Below, in pieces: positions 7,361 to 14,373 of a stretch of 19,727 bases of DNA (position 1 is its first letter; each line of letters opens with the position of its first letter). Origin of the DNA: Actinomycetospora sp. (GTDB taxonomy: Bacteria; Actinomycetota; Actinomycetes; Mycobacteriales; Pseudonocardiaceae); NCBI GenBank assembly GCA_025925615.1, contig JAICLN010000022.1, positions 1 through 19,727 on the forward strand, read 5' to 3'. The position numbers and the translations under genes were made by a program. Under the pieces are notes generated by a model, which made no database searches, had not been told where the DNA came from, and saw only the letters and a list, made by a program, of their open reading frames with translations.

Positions 7361-8659
7361 ATGACCGCAGCGATCGCTCCCCGCACCCCGGACCCGTCCG
7401 GGGATGCCCCGCTCCCCGGCGGCCGACCCTCGCCCCGCGCCGCCGTCGAGCCCGACGACTCCGCCCCCGTCCTCGACGTCGTCGTCCCGGTCTTCAACGA
7501 GGAGCGCGACCTCGGCCCCTGCGTGCAGCGGCTCCACGCGCACCTCACCGAGGCGTTCCCGTACCGCTTCCGCATCACGGTCGCCGACAACGCCTCGACC
7601 GACCGCACCCTCGCCGTCGCCCAGGCCCTGGTCACCCAGTACGACGAGGTGTCGGTCGTCCACCTCGACCAGAAGGGCCGGGGCCGGGCCCTGCGGGCGG
7701 TGTGGTCGGCGTCGGACGCGCCGGTGCTCGCCTACATGGACGTCGACCTCTCGACGGACCTCAACGCGCTGCTCCCGTTGGTCGCGCCGCTGATCTCGGG
7801 GCACTCCGACCTCGCGATCGGCTCGCGCCTCTCCCGGACCTCGCGGGTGGTCCGCGGCGCCAAGCGGGAGATCATCTCCCGCTGCTACAACGTGATCCTG
7901 CGGGGCACGCTGCGCGCGCGGTTCTCCGACGCCCAGTGCGGCTTCAAGGCGATCCGCGCCGACGTCGCGGAGCGCCTGCTCCCGCTGGTCGAGGACACCG
8001 CGTGGTTCTTCGACACCGAGCTGCTGGTGCTCGCCGAGCGCTCGGGGCTGCGGATCCACGAGGTGCCGGTCGACTGGGTCGACGACCCCGACTCCCGCGT
8101 CGACGTCGTGGCGACCGCGGTGGCCGACCTCCGGGGCGTCGCGCGGGTCGGGAAGGCGCTCGCGACGGGGGCGCTCCCGGTCGCGCAGCTGCGCCGCGAG
8201 CTCGGGCGGGCGGAGATCGTGGGCACCGGCGCCGACGAGACCGCGGGGGTGGCCCCGGGCATGACCGCCCAGATCCTGCGCTTCGCGCTGATCGGCGTCA
8301 TCTCCACCGTGGCGTTCCTGCTCCTCTACTCACTCTTCCGCACCGCGATGCCGGCCCAGGTCTCCAACCTGTTCGCCCTGGTGATCACCGCCGTCGCGAA
8401 CACCGCCGCCAACCGCCGGCTCACCTTCGGCATCCGGGGCAAGCGCCACGCCGGGCGCAGCCAGGTCGAGGGCCTCGTCGTGTTCGGCCTCGGGCTGGTG
8501 CTCACCTCCGGCTCGCTCGCCCTGCTCGACGTCGTCTCGCCCGGCGCGGGCCACGTCACCGAACTGGTCGTGCTCGTGATCGCGAACGCCGTCGCCACGC
8601 TGCTCCGCTTCGTCGCGTACCGCTCGTGGGTGTTCCACCCGCGCCGCCAGTCGGCCTAG
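7361..8659 (+). CDS. GT2 glycosyltransferase fused to GtrA-like membrane domain
   Basis: A 432-residue fusion. Residues about 37-265 are a GT-A fold, DPM1/DPG synthase-like GT2 domain: VLDVVVPVFNEERDL (37-51) for nucleotide binding, VADNASTD (74-81) and the metal-binding MDVDLSTD (126-133; Asp127, Asp129). QCGFKAIR (192-199) and WFFDTELLVLAER (215-227) are typical of polyprenyl-phosphate sugar synthases. Residues about 303-427 are a four-helix GtrA-like domain, with TAANRRLTF (348-356) and RFVAYRSWVF (416-425) as its signatures. Known relatives make polyprenyl-phosphate mannose or glucose and are thought to help move it across the membrane. Start ATG 7361 is chosen because it directly precedes the Pro-rich tail and domain; its ribosome binding site is weak. 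It is followed by a hairpin and then the GT39 enzyme, which could use its product. The sugar is not determined. Confidence 0.9.
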   Translation: MTAAIAPRTPDPSGDAPLPGGRPSPRAAVEPDDSAPVLDVVVPVFNEERDLGPCVQRLHAHLTEAFPYRFRITVADNASTDRTLAVAQALVTQYDEVSVVHLDQKGRGRALRAVWSASDAPVLAYMDVDLSTDLNALLPLVAPLISGHSDLAIGSRLSRTSRVVRGAKREIISRCYNVILRGTLRARFSDAQCGFKAIRADVAERLLPLVEDTAWFFDTELLVLAERSGLRIHEVPVDWVDDPDSRVDVVATAVADLRGVARVGKALATGALPVAQLRRELGRAEIVGTGADETAGVAPGMTAQILRFALIGVISTVAFLLLYSLFRTAMPAQVSNLFALVITAVANTAANRRLTFGIRGKRHAGRSQVEGLVVFGLGLVLTSGSLALLDVVSPGAGHVTELVVLVIANAVATLLRFVAYRSWVFHPRRQSA

Positions 8660-8661
8660 TC

Positions 8662-8694
8662 CCGGTGTCAGCGATGTCGCATCGCTGACACTGG
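8662..8694 (+). terminator. Hairpin directly after the GT2-GtrA stop codon
   Basis: Arms GTGTCAGCGATG (8665-8676) and CATCGCTGACAC (8680-8691) pair perfectly across a 3-nt TCG loop. A G-U pair and two C-G pairs extend the stem to 15 bp in RNA. It starts 3 nt after the TAG stop and lies about 57 nt before the GT39 start. It could end transcription between two functionally linked genes or act as a partial terminator; a role as an operator for the GT39 gene is also possible. Confidence 0.72.
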
Positions 8695-8750
8695 ACGTCC
8701 GAAAAGCCACATCGTCGAACTTCCGCCTGTTCCAGGAGCCCCGCCCCGCC

Positions 8751-10874
8751 ATGAGCACGACCACCGACGCCCGGACCGCGGCGTCCGCGTCCGACGACGA
8801 CCCCGCCACCGCGCGGCTCGCCGTCCCCGCCGCACGGACCCGTCCCTCGTGGGGCCGGCGGCTGGTGCGCGGACGGCCCGACGACCCCGCCTGGGTCCGC
8901 CCCACCTACTGGCTGCTCCTCGTGGCGAGCGCGGCCACCTACCTGTGGGACCTCGGCGCGGCCGGCTGGTCGAACTCGTTCTACGCGGCCGCGGTCCAGG
9001 CGGGCACGCAGTCTCCGAAGGCGTGGCTGTTCGGAGCCCTCGACGCGCCCGCCTCGATCACCGTCGACAAGCCCCCGGCCGCGATATGGGTCATGGCGCT
9101 CTCCGGACGGATCTTCGGCTTCTCGACGTGGTCGATGCTCGTCCCGGAGGCGCTCATGGGCGTCGCGTGCGTGGCGCTGGTCTACGCCCTCGCCCGGCGC
9201 TGGTCCGGGCCGCGGACCGCGCTCGCCGCCGGCGCCCGCCACGCCGCCAAGCCGGCCCCCGCGCAGATGTTCACGGGAAACAACCCCGACGCGATGCTCG
9301 TCCTCTGCATGGTCGCCGCGGCGTACACGACGGTGCGCGCCGTCGACGCCGCCGGGACGAGGGCCGGGACGTGGTGGCTGGTGGCGGCCGGCGCGCTCGT
9401 CGGGCTCGGCTTCCTCACCAAGCAGCTGCAGGTCGCCCTCGTCGTCCCGGCCCTCGCGCTGGTCTGGTTGATCGTGGCCCCGACGACGCTGCGGCGCCGG
9501 ATCGGTGACCTCGTGGCCGCCGGCGTCGCGGTCGTGGTCTCGGCCGGCTGGTACGTGGTGCTGGTCCAGCTCTGGCCGGCCTCGTCGCGGCCCTACATCG
9601 GCGGCTCCACCGACAACTCCCTGCTCGAGCTCGCTCTCGGCTACAACGGCCTCGGCCGCATCCTCGGCGGGGAGGGCAACGGTGGCGGTGGCGGCCGGCC
9701 CCGCGGCGGCGCGCCCGGCGCGTTCCCCGGAGGCTCCGGCATGGCTACGACGCCGGGTGGGGTCGGTGGCGGCGGGATGCCCGGCGGTCCGGGCGGCCCG
9801 GGCGGTGGCGGGCCGGGCGGCGACTTCGGCGGCTCCCCGAGCCCGTGGCGGATGCTCACCTCGGAATTCGCGGGCAACGCCTCGTGGCTCCTGCCGGCCG
9901 GGGTCGTCGTGCTGATCGCCGGCCTGTGGTTCACCCGCAGGGCCCCCCGGACCGACCGGCCGCGTGCCCTGCTGCTGCTCGGGGGCGCCTGGATGCTCGT
10001 CCACACCGTCGTCTTCTCGGCGATGAGCGGGACGATCCACCCCTACTACACCGTCGCGCTCGTCCCCGGGGTCGCGATCACCGCCGCCGCGGGCGCCTCG
10101 ATCCTCTGGCGCGAGCGCGCCTCGCTCGCCGCGCGGATCGTGCTCGCGGTGACCGTCGTCGGCACCGCCGCGTGGAGCGCCGTCGTCCTGACCCAGGCCG
10201 ACTGGGGCCTGTGGCTGCGCTGGGTCGTCCTCGCGGCGGGCGTGCTCGGCGCCGTCGGGCTGCTCCTGCCGCGCTTCGTGGCCCGCCGGGCAGGCGCCCT
10301 CGTGGTCGCGGTCCTCGCGCTGGTCGGGACGGTCGGTGCCTCCACGGCCTACGCGGCGGTGACCGCCGCGACCCCGCACTCCGGGTCGATCGTCACCGCC
10401 GGCCCGAACCCCGGGATGGGTGGCCCGGGCACGGGCGGTGCGGGACGCCCGGACCACGGCGGCCGGGCCGACCGGACCCGCGGCGGCGCGCCGGGCGGCC
10501 CCGGGGAGCAGGCCTCGCCGCAGCTGGTCGCCCTGCTGCAGGGGGCCGGGACCCGCTGGGCCGCCGCGACGACGGGCGCGATGAACCAGGCCGGTCTCCA
10601 GCTGGCCTCCGGGGTGCCGGTCATGCCCGTCGGCGGCTTCATGGGCAGCGACCCGGCCCCGACCCTCGCGCAGTTCCAGCAGGACGTCGCCGCCGGCCGG
10701 ATCCGCTATTTCATCGAGGGGGGCGGTCCCGGCGGTGGCGGGATGGGCGGCCCCGGCGGCGGTCCGATGAGCCGCGGCACGTCCGGGGAGATCAGCTCCT
10801 GGGTGACCGCCCACTTCACGAAGATCGAGGTCGGCGGACGCACCGTCTACGACCTGGGGCGTCCGCTGTCGTAG
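8751..10874 (+). CDS. GT39-family (PMT/YkcB-like) polytopic mannosyltransferase
   Basis: A 707-residue multi-spanning enzyme of the ArnT/PMT superfamily, YkcA/YkcB-like group, expected to transfer a sugar from a polyprenyl-phosphate donor on the outer face of the membrane. The family opening is clear: GWSNSFYAAAVQAGTQSPKA (72-91), FGALDAPASITVDKPPA (94-110) and MALSGRIFGFSTWSMLVPEALMG (115-137 region), then NNPDAMLVL (177-185). A glycine-rich loop (306-363) separates the N-terminal helices from a second helical block. The soluble C-terminal YkcB-type domain is at about 590-707, with PVMPVGGFMGSDPAPTLAQF and GGRTVYDL. Odd point: residues 157-175, where relatives have a hydrophobic helix (LAGAVLALTPVA-like), read LAAGARHAAKPAPAQMF, which is polar and basic. 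This is not explained by a simple frameshift. It follows the GT2-GtrA gene and ends in a hairpin. Confidence 0.9.
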   Translation: MSTTTDARTAASASDDDPATARLAVPAARTRPSWGRRLVRGRPDDPAWVRPTYWLLLVASAATYLWDLGAAGWSNSFYAAAVQAGTQSPKAWLFGALDAPASITVDKPPAAIWVMALSGRIFGFSTWSMLVPEALMGVACVALVYALARRWSGPRTALAAGARHAAKPAPAQMFTGNNPDAMLVLCMVAAAYTTVRAVDAAGTRAGTWWLVAAGALVGLGFLTKQLQVALVVPALALVWLIVAPTTLRRRIGDLVAAGVAVVVSAGWYVVLVQLWPASSRPYIGGSTDNSLLELALGYNGLGRILGGEGNGGGGGRPRGGAPGAFPGGSGMATTPGGVGGGGMPGGPGGPGGGGPGGDFGGSPSPWRMLTSEFAGNASWLLPAGVVVLIAGLWFTRRAPRTDRPRALLLLGGAWMLVHTVVFSAMSGTIHPYYTVALVPGVAITAAAGASILWRERASLAARIVLAVTVVGTAAWSAVVLTQADWGLWLRWVVLAAGVLGAVGLLLPRFVARRAGALVVAVLALVGTVGASTAYAAVTAATPHSGSIVTAGPNPGMGGPGTGGAGRPDHGGRADRTRGGAPGGPGEQASPQLVALLQGAGTRWAAATTGAMNQAGLQLASGVPVMPVGGFMGSDPAPTLAQFQQDVAAGRIRYFIEGGGPGGGGMGGPGGGPMSRGTSGEISSWVTAHFTKIEVGGRTVYDLGRPLS

Positions 10875-10891
10875 ACCGCGGTGCCGGCCGG

Positions 10892-10923
10892 CGCGGCGGT
10901 GTCCCTCCCCCGACACCGCCGCG
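10892..10923 (+). terminator. Hairpin after the GT39 gene
   Basis: A 12-bp perfect stem, CGCGGCGGTGTC (10892-10903) and GACACCGCCGCG (10912-10923), with loop CCTCCCCC. It starts 18 nt after the stop of the GT39 gene and has no U-tract. The position and stability fit a terminator separating that gene from the one at 11002. Confidence 0.78.
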
Positions 10924-11001
10924 GCGGCGTGCCCGGGTCGTGACGCGGATCCACAGACGGCACTCAGGGACCGGCCAGGATCGCGAGCCACCATCGGGGA
11001 C

Positions 11002-11562
11002 ATGAGGTTCTCGTTGCCGTCGGGGTGGCACGCCGTCTCCCCGACCTCCCGTCCGCGGGCTCCCCGCGGCGGGGCCCGGGAACAGCCGAGCACCCCCGCG
11101 CCTGCCCAGCACGCCCCGACCCAGCACGTCCCGACGGACCTCCCGAGCGGATCGCTGCCGGTCCCGGGCGACGCCCCCGCGGCCGGCGAGCGCCTCGTCG
11201 ACGACACGCCGGCCACCGTCGAGGTCGTCGCCTCCCGCTCCACCGCCCGGCTGCTGGAGACGGTGGCGCCCCCGTCGTGGCGGATCGTCGCGACGGAGCG
11301 CCCCTCGCACCACCCGTGCGTCGACTTCGTCGTGCTCCTCGATCCCGACCCCGCCGTCGTCGTCGACCTCATCGAGCGCCAGCCCGGCGCCGAGGTCGTC
11401 GTGCTCCTCGGGCGGAACGCGCCGACCACGCGGCTCGTCGCGATGCTCGATGCGGGCGTCTCGATCTGCCTGCGGGAGAGCCCGGCCCGCCTCGTGGCGG
11501 GCCACATGCTCGCCCGCCGGCGCCGCGGCGGTCCCCGACGCCGGGCCCGGGTGGACGGTTGA
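11002..11562 (+). CDS. Stand-alone degenerate receiver-like (pseudo-REC) protein
   Basis: A 186-residue protein that I cannot name. Residues 1-70 are a Pro/Ala-rich, probably disordered tail. Residues 72-173 follow the alternating strand/helix rhythm of a response-regulator receiver: VEVVASRSTARLLETVA (73-89, strand 1/helix 1), VDFVVLLDPDP (107-117, strand 3 with Asp114 at the usual phosphorylation position), and AEVVVLLGRN (130-139, strand 4). LVAMLDAGVSICLRESPARL (145-164) matches the usual 'AxxAGAxxYLxKPxxxxxL' end. The acidic pair expected after strand 1 is replaced by ASRS, and the conserved Lys of strand 5 is Arg158. There is no output domain; a basic RRRR tail follows. This suggests a phosphorylation-independent protein-interaction module. 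Start ATG 11002 has a GGGGA stretch 3-7 nt upstream. The coding pattern is convincing; the fold assignment is inference. Confidence 0.62.
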   Translation: MRFSLPSGWHAVSPTSRPRAPRGGAREQPSTPAPAQHAPTQHVPTDLPSGSLPVPGDAPAAGERLVDDTPATVEVVASRSTARLLETVAPPSWRIVATERPSHHPCVDFVVLLDPDPAVVVDLIERQPGAEVVVLLGRNAPTTRLVAMLDAGVSICLRESPARLVAGHMLARRRRGGPRRRARVDG

Positions 11563-11570
11563 GGAACCCA

Positions 11571-11600
11571 TTGACCCGTCCGGTGTAACGCTTGACCGGA
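11571..11600 (+). promoter_or_regulatory. Repeat-rich putative control region of the excalibur-sortase operon
   Basis: Two TTGACC hexamers start at 11571 and 11592, 21 bp (two helical turns) apart. The second lies inside an inverted repeat TCCGGT (11579-11584) / ACCGGA (11595-11600) that encloses GTAACGCTTG. This is the only intergenic space (100 bp) before the operon. Either TTGACC could be a -35, but I see no convincing -10. GTAACG also resembles half of an MtrA-type direct repeat. Assignment as a control region is inference. Confidence 0.35.
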
Positions 11601-11662
11601 TCTCGTGCGATGCGTGGTCGACGGTCCCGCGGTGTGGCGGGGCGGGAGACCGAGGAGCACGG

Positions 11663-12847
11663 GTGAGGGCTGGCAGGGCGATCCGCGTCGCGGCGCTGGT
11701 GACCGCGGGTCTGATGAGTGCGGCCGTGGTCGCGCCGGGGATCGCGTCCGCGGCGACGACGTCGACCTGTACGGCGGAACAGACGCTCGACGCGTCGGGG
11801 CAGTGCGTCCCCCTCTCGGGAAGCTCGTCGACCACGGGCACCGGGACGACGACCGACACGACGACGAGCGTCCCCACGACGACGGAGCAGGTCCCGACGA
11901 CGTCGGGTGGTGCGGTCGGGTCGTCCGGCACCGGAACGTCCTCCGGCGCTGCGTCCTCGGGCGCGTCCTCGTCAGCCGCGCCGTCGTCGGGTGACTCGAC
12001 CGGGATCACCGGCGCCGGGACCGGTGCCGCGGTGGATCCGGCCGCACCCGCCGTCGGGAACGCGAAGGCCGTCGCCGACACGCCCGCCGCCGTCTCGGAC
12101 GCCGCCTCCGCGCTCACCGGCTCCACAGCGGCCGGGACGACCTTCGGTGACGTCCTCGGGAAGCTCCCGCCCGGCAACCTCACCGGGCTGGGGACGATCC
12201 CGACCCTGCCGGACACCGGGACCTTCGAGAGCCCGAAGGACGCCTGCTTGTACCTGGCGAGCAAGGTGAACGCCCCGGAGGGCCAGGCGGCCGCCCTCGG
12301 CGGGCAGTTCGCCTCCTTCTGCGGGTCGCTGCCCCCGTCGTTCTCGGGGCTCGACCTCACCGGCCTGATCACGAAGCTGACCGATCTGCTGAAGGGTCTC
12401 GAGGCCACCCGGACCCACCCGGGCAGCACGAACACCACACCGATCCACACGTCGTGGGGTGATCTGCCGGCCTCGTTCCACGACCTCGACTGCGGCCAGC
12501 TCTCCTACGACGAGGCCCAGGCGGTCCTCGCGTCCGACCCGTCCGACCCGAACCACCTCGACGGGGACCACGACGGCGAGGCCTGCGAGCGCAACCCGCA
12601 CGACTACGCGAAGGTGTGCGACACCTACGACGGCTACCCGGTGGGCGCCGTCGCGACCGGCGACTCCGCACCCGCCGTCGTCCCCGGCGCGGCCGCGGCG
12701 CTCGGCGCGCTCGCCCTGGCGGCCCTTGCCGGCGCGGCGCCCCTCCGGGGCCGCGACACCGAGGACGAGCCTGACGACGCCGACATCGACAGCGATGTCG
12801 AGGCCGACCTCGCGACCGCCGGCCCCCTGACCGCCGAGGAGCGCTGA
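11663..12847 (+). CDS. Exported excalibur-domain protein with Ser/Thr linker and C-terminal membrane anchor
   Basis: A 394-residue surface protein. Start GTG 11663 has GAGGAG at 11652-11657. Residues 1-31 are a signal peptide (RAGRAIRV, hydrophobic core, ASAA cleavage). CxxxxTLDASGQC (36-48) is a small Cys-paired motif, followed by a Ser/Thr/Gly-rich linker (52-122). A middle region (about 125-250) contains LPDTG at 182-186 and two cysteines (195, 220). The excalibur domain at about 271-309 has the DLDCGQLSYDEAQ start and the calcium-loop signature DGDHDGEACE (300-309). A hydrophobic stretch (338-361) and then an unusually acidic tail (RGRDTEDEPDDADID...) end the protein. Excalibur domains bind calcium through an EF-hand-like DxDxDG loop and are common in envelope proteins. 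One base separates its stop from the sortase start. The acidic tail argues against a classical sortase C-terminal signal. Function otherwise unknown. Confidence 0.85.
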   Translation: MRAGRAIRVAALVTAGLMSAAVVAPGIASAATTSTCTAEQTLDASGQCVPLSGSSSTTGTGTTTDTTTSVPTTTEQVPTTSGGAVGSSGTGTSSGAASSGASSSAAPSSGDSTGITGAGTGAAVDPAAPAVGNAKAVADTPAAVSDAASALTGSTAAGTTFGDVLGKLPPGNLTGLGTIPTLPDTGTFESPKDACLYLASKVNAPEGQAAALGGQFASFCGSLPPSFSGLDLTGLITKLTDLLKGLEATRTHPGSTNTTPIHTSWGDLPASFHDLDCGQLSYDEAQAVLASDPSDPNHLDGDHDGEACERNPHDYAKVCDTYDGYPVGAVATGDSAPAVVPGAAAALGALALAALAGAAPLRGRDTEDEPDDADIDSDVEADLATAGPLTAEER

Positions 12848-12848
12848 C

Positions 12849-13520
12849 ATGCCGACCGACACGATCGAGCGCGGCAGTGACCGGCCAGTGACCCGTACCG
12901 GGCGCATCGCCTCGGTCCTGACCACGGTGATCGTCGTCCTCCTGGCTGGGGTCGCCCTCGTCGCGGTCGTCGCCGGTGGCGGCGGTCAGGGCTCCGCCCG
13001 CACCGGCCCGGCCGCCGTCGCGGTCCCCGCCGGAGCCCCGTCGCTCGCCATTCCGCTCGACGAGGCCGCACCGACCGGGATCGAGGTGCCCGCCATCGGC
13101 GTCACCCGCGACTCGATCATGAAGCTCGGCTTCAACGAGGACCTGTCCCTGCAGGTCCCGCCGGACGCGGCCACCGTCGGCTGGTTCTCGCGGGGCGCCT
13201 CGCCCGGTACGGAGGGGCCCGCCGTCTTCGCCTCCCACATCAACTACGCGGGCAAGAAGGGCGGCTTCGCGGACATCGACCAGCTCGCCACGGGCGACGA
13301 GGTCGTGGTGCACCGGGCGGACGCGACGTCGGTGGTGTTCGTCGTCGACCGCGTCGAGCGGGCGTCGAAGAAGGCGTTCCCGACGGCGGCCGTGTACGGC
13401 CCCACGGCCCGTCCCGAGATCCGGCTCATCACCTGTGGCGGGGCCTTCGACGCCTCGACCAGGAACTACGAGGACAACGTCATCGTCTTCGGGCACGCGA
13501 CCCGTGCCTACCAGGGCTGA
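12849..13520 (+). CDS. Class F sortase
   Basis: A 223-residue transpeptidase with an N-terminal membrane anchor (about 20-42) and the sortase beta-barrel (about 75-218). The catalytic set is complete: His130 in FASHINY, Cys196 in IRLITCGG and Arg205 in STRNYEDN. The TCGG form, the small size and the ending NVIVFGHA are typical of actinobacterial class F enzymes, whose substrates and recognition motifs are poorly known. Start ATG 12849 lies 1 nt after the stop of the excalibur gene. Its ribosome binding site GAGGAG (12836-12841) is inside the end of that gene, so the two are translationally coupled. This makes the excalibur protein a candidate partner, although it has no standard sorting signal. 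The other proteins in the window likewise lack a C-terminal LPXTG-like signal. Confidence 0.93.
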   Translation: MPTDTIERGSDRPVTRTGRIASVLTTVIVVLLAGVALVAVVAGGGGQGSARTGPAAVAVPAGAPSLAIPLDEAAPTGIEVPAIGVTRDSIMKLGFNEDLSLQVPPDAATVGWFSRGASPGTEGPAVFASHINYAGKKGGFADIDQLATGDEVVVHRADATSVVFVVDRVERASKKAFPTAAVYGPTARPEIRLITCGGAFDASTRNYEDNVIVFGHATRAYQG

Positions 13521-13582
13521 GCCGGAGGACACACCGGGCGCGTTCTCACGGAATCATCAGGTCCGGCGGGGACCCTGGAGCC

Positions 13583-14272
13583 ATGACGTCCGCCGGAACG
13601 ATCGCCTCGCGGCCCACCGTCCCGATGCGTCCTCTCCCGGCCGGGAGAGCTCCGCAGCCGGGAGGGTGGGCCGCACGCGTCGTCGTCGGTCTCCTGCTCG
13701 GTGTCGCCGGCACGCTGGTCGTGGCCGCGAGCTGGCTCCTGCTGGTCGTGGACGACCACGGTCGTCGCCTCGACCACGCGCTGATGCTGGCGGTCGAGGA
13801 CCGCTTCTCGTCGGTCCGGGACGGGCTGCTCGGCCTGCTGAACCTGGTGAGCGTGCTGTCGGTCGGCCTCGTGCTCGTCGTTCTCGCCGGGATCGCGCTC
13901 GCCCGCCGCCGGCCGGGTGCCGCGGTGGCGGGGATCGCGCTGGTCCTCGGGACCCAGGTGCTGACCCAGGGGCTGAAGGCCGTCCTGCCGCGCGAGGGGT
14001 CGGCGGAGAACTCGCTGCCCAGCGGGCACGTCACGGTGATCACCGCGCTCGTGGTCGCGGCGATGCTCACCCTGCCGGTGGCACTGCGCTGGCTGGTCGG
14101 CCTCGCCGGGATGCTGCTGGTGGCGGGCACCTCGGTGTCGGTGATGGCGGTCGGCTGGCACCGGCCGGGCGACGTGCTCGCGGCGTTCGGCGTGGTCGCG
14201 GCCGTCGGGGGAGCGCTGCTGCTCGTCGACGGGGTGCGGCGCGCGGTGGTCGGCCGGCCGAGCACGCGCTGA
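13583..14272 (+). CDS. PAP2-superfamily membrane phosphatase-like protein
   Basis: A 229-residue integral membrane protein with about five to six hydrophobic helices. PAP2 motifs: C1 KAVLPRE (132-138, a shortened K-x4-R form), C2 NSLPSGHV (143-150, with the catalytic PSGH) and C3 SVMAVGWHRPGD (186-197). The C3 nucleophile His193 and Asp197 are present, but the Arg that normally follows the Ser (S-R-x5-H-x3-D) is Val187. Family members dephosphorylate lipid phosphates such as undecaprenyl pyrophosphate or phosphatidate on the outer face of the membrane. With C2 and C3 histidines kept, it may be active, but loss of that phosphate-binding Arg makes the rate or substrate uncertain. Start ATG 13583 is favoured because it gives a short, basic, proline-rich N-terminus; the ribosome binding site (GGAG) is very close. 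The gene is co-directional with the sortase 62 bp upstream. Confidence 0.83.
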   Translation: MTSAGTIASRPTVPMRPLPAGRAPQPGGWAARVVVGLLLGVAGTLVVAASWLLLVVDDHGRRLDHALMLAVEDRFSSVRDGLLGLLNLVSVLSVGLVLVVLAGIALARRRPGAAVAGIALVLGTQVLTQGLKAVLPREGSAENSLPSGHVTVITALVVAAMLTLPVALRWLVGLAGMLLVAGTSVSVMAVGWHRPGDVLAAFGVVAAVGGALLLVDGVRRAVVGRPSTR

Positions 14273-14373
14273 TCCCGGGTTCGACGACGGGGCTCTCCTG
14301 GCACTGGCTCTGCAAGCCATCTGACAGCCCGCCGACAGGGACACTCCGCTGGCATCCTGGGACATCCCCCGGG

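Noticed and set aside
7048..7635. Upstream extension of the HtrA-like ORF
   Set aside because: The sequence before ATG 7047 lacks protease-family similarity and overlaps the divergent GT2 gene; AGGAGG precedes ATG 7047.
9657..9839. Gly-codon-rich tandem-like stretch in the GT39 gene as a DNA repeat element
   Set aside because: It encodes the glycine-rich loop found in this enzyme group and has no regular period.
8556..11660. 1034-residue minus-strand ORF antisense to the GT39 and pseudo-receiver genes
   Set aside because: It has Arg/Gly/Asp/Ala-rich composition without domains and lies opposite a gene with clear family motifs; it is a product of strong third-position GC.
12206..12220. LPDTG in the excalibur protein as a normal cell-wall sorting signal
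   Set aside because: It is more than 200 residues from the C-terminus and is not followed by a hydrophobic stretch and basic tail; kept only as a hypothesis for internal processing.
14273..14298. tRNA T-arm-like GGGTTCGAC sequence after the PAP2 gene
   Set aside because: The matching stem and the remaining cloverleaf arms and acceptor are absent.
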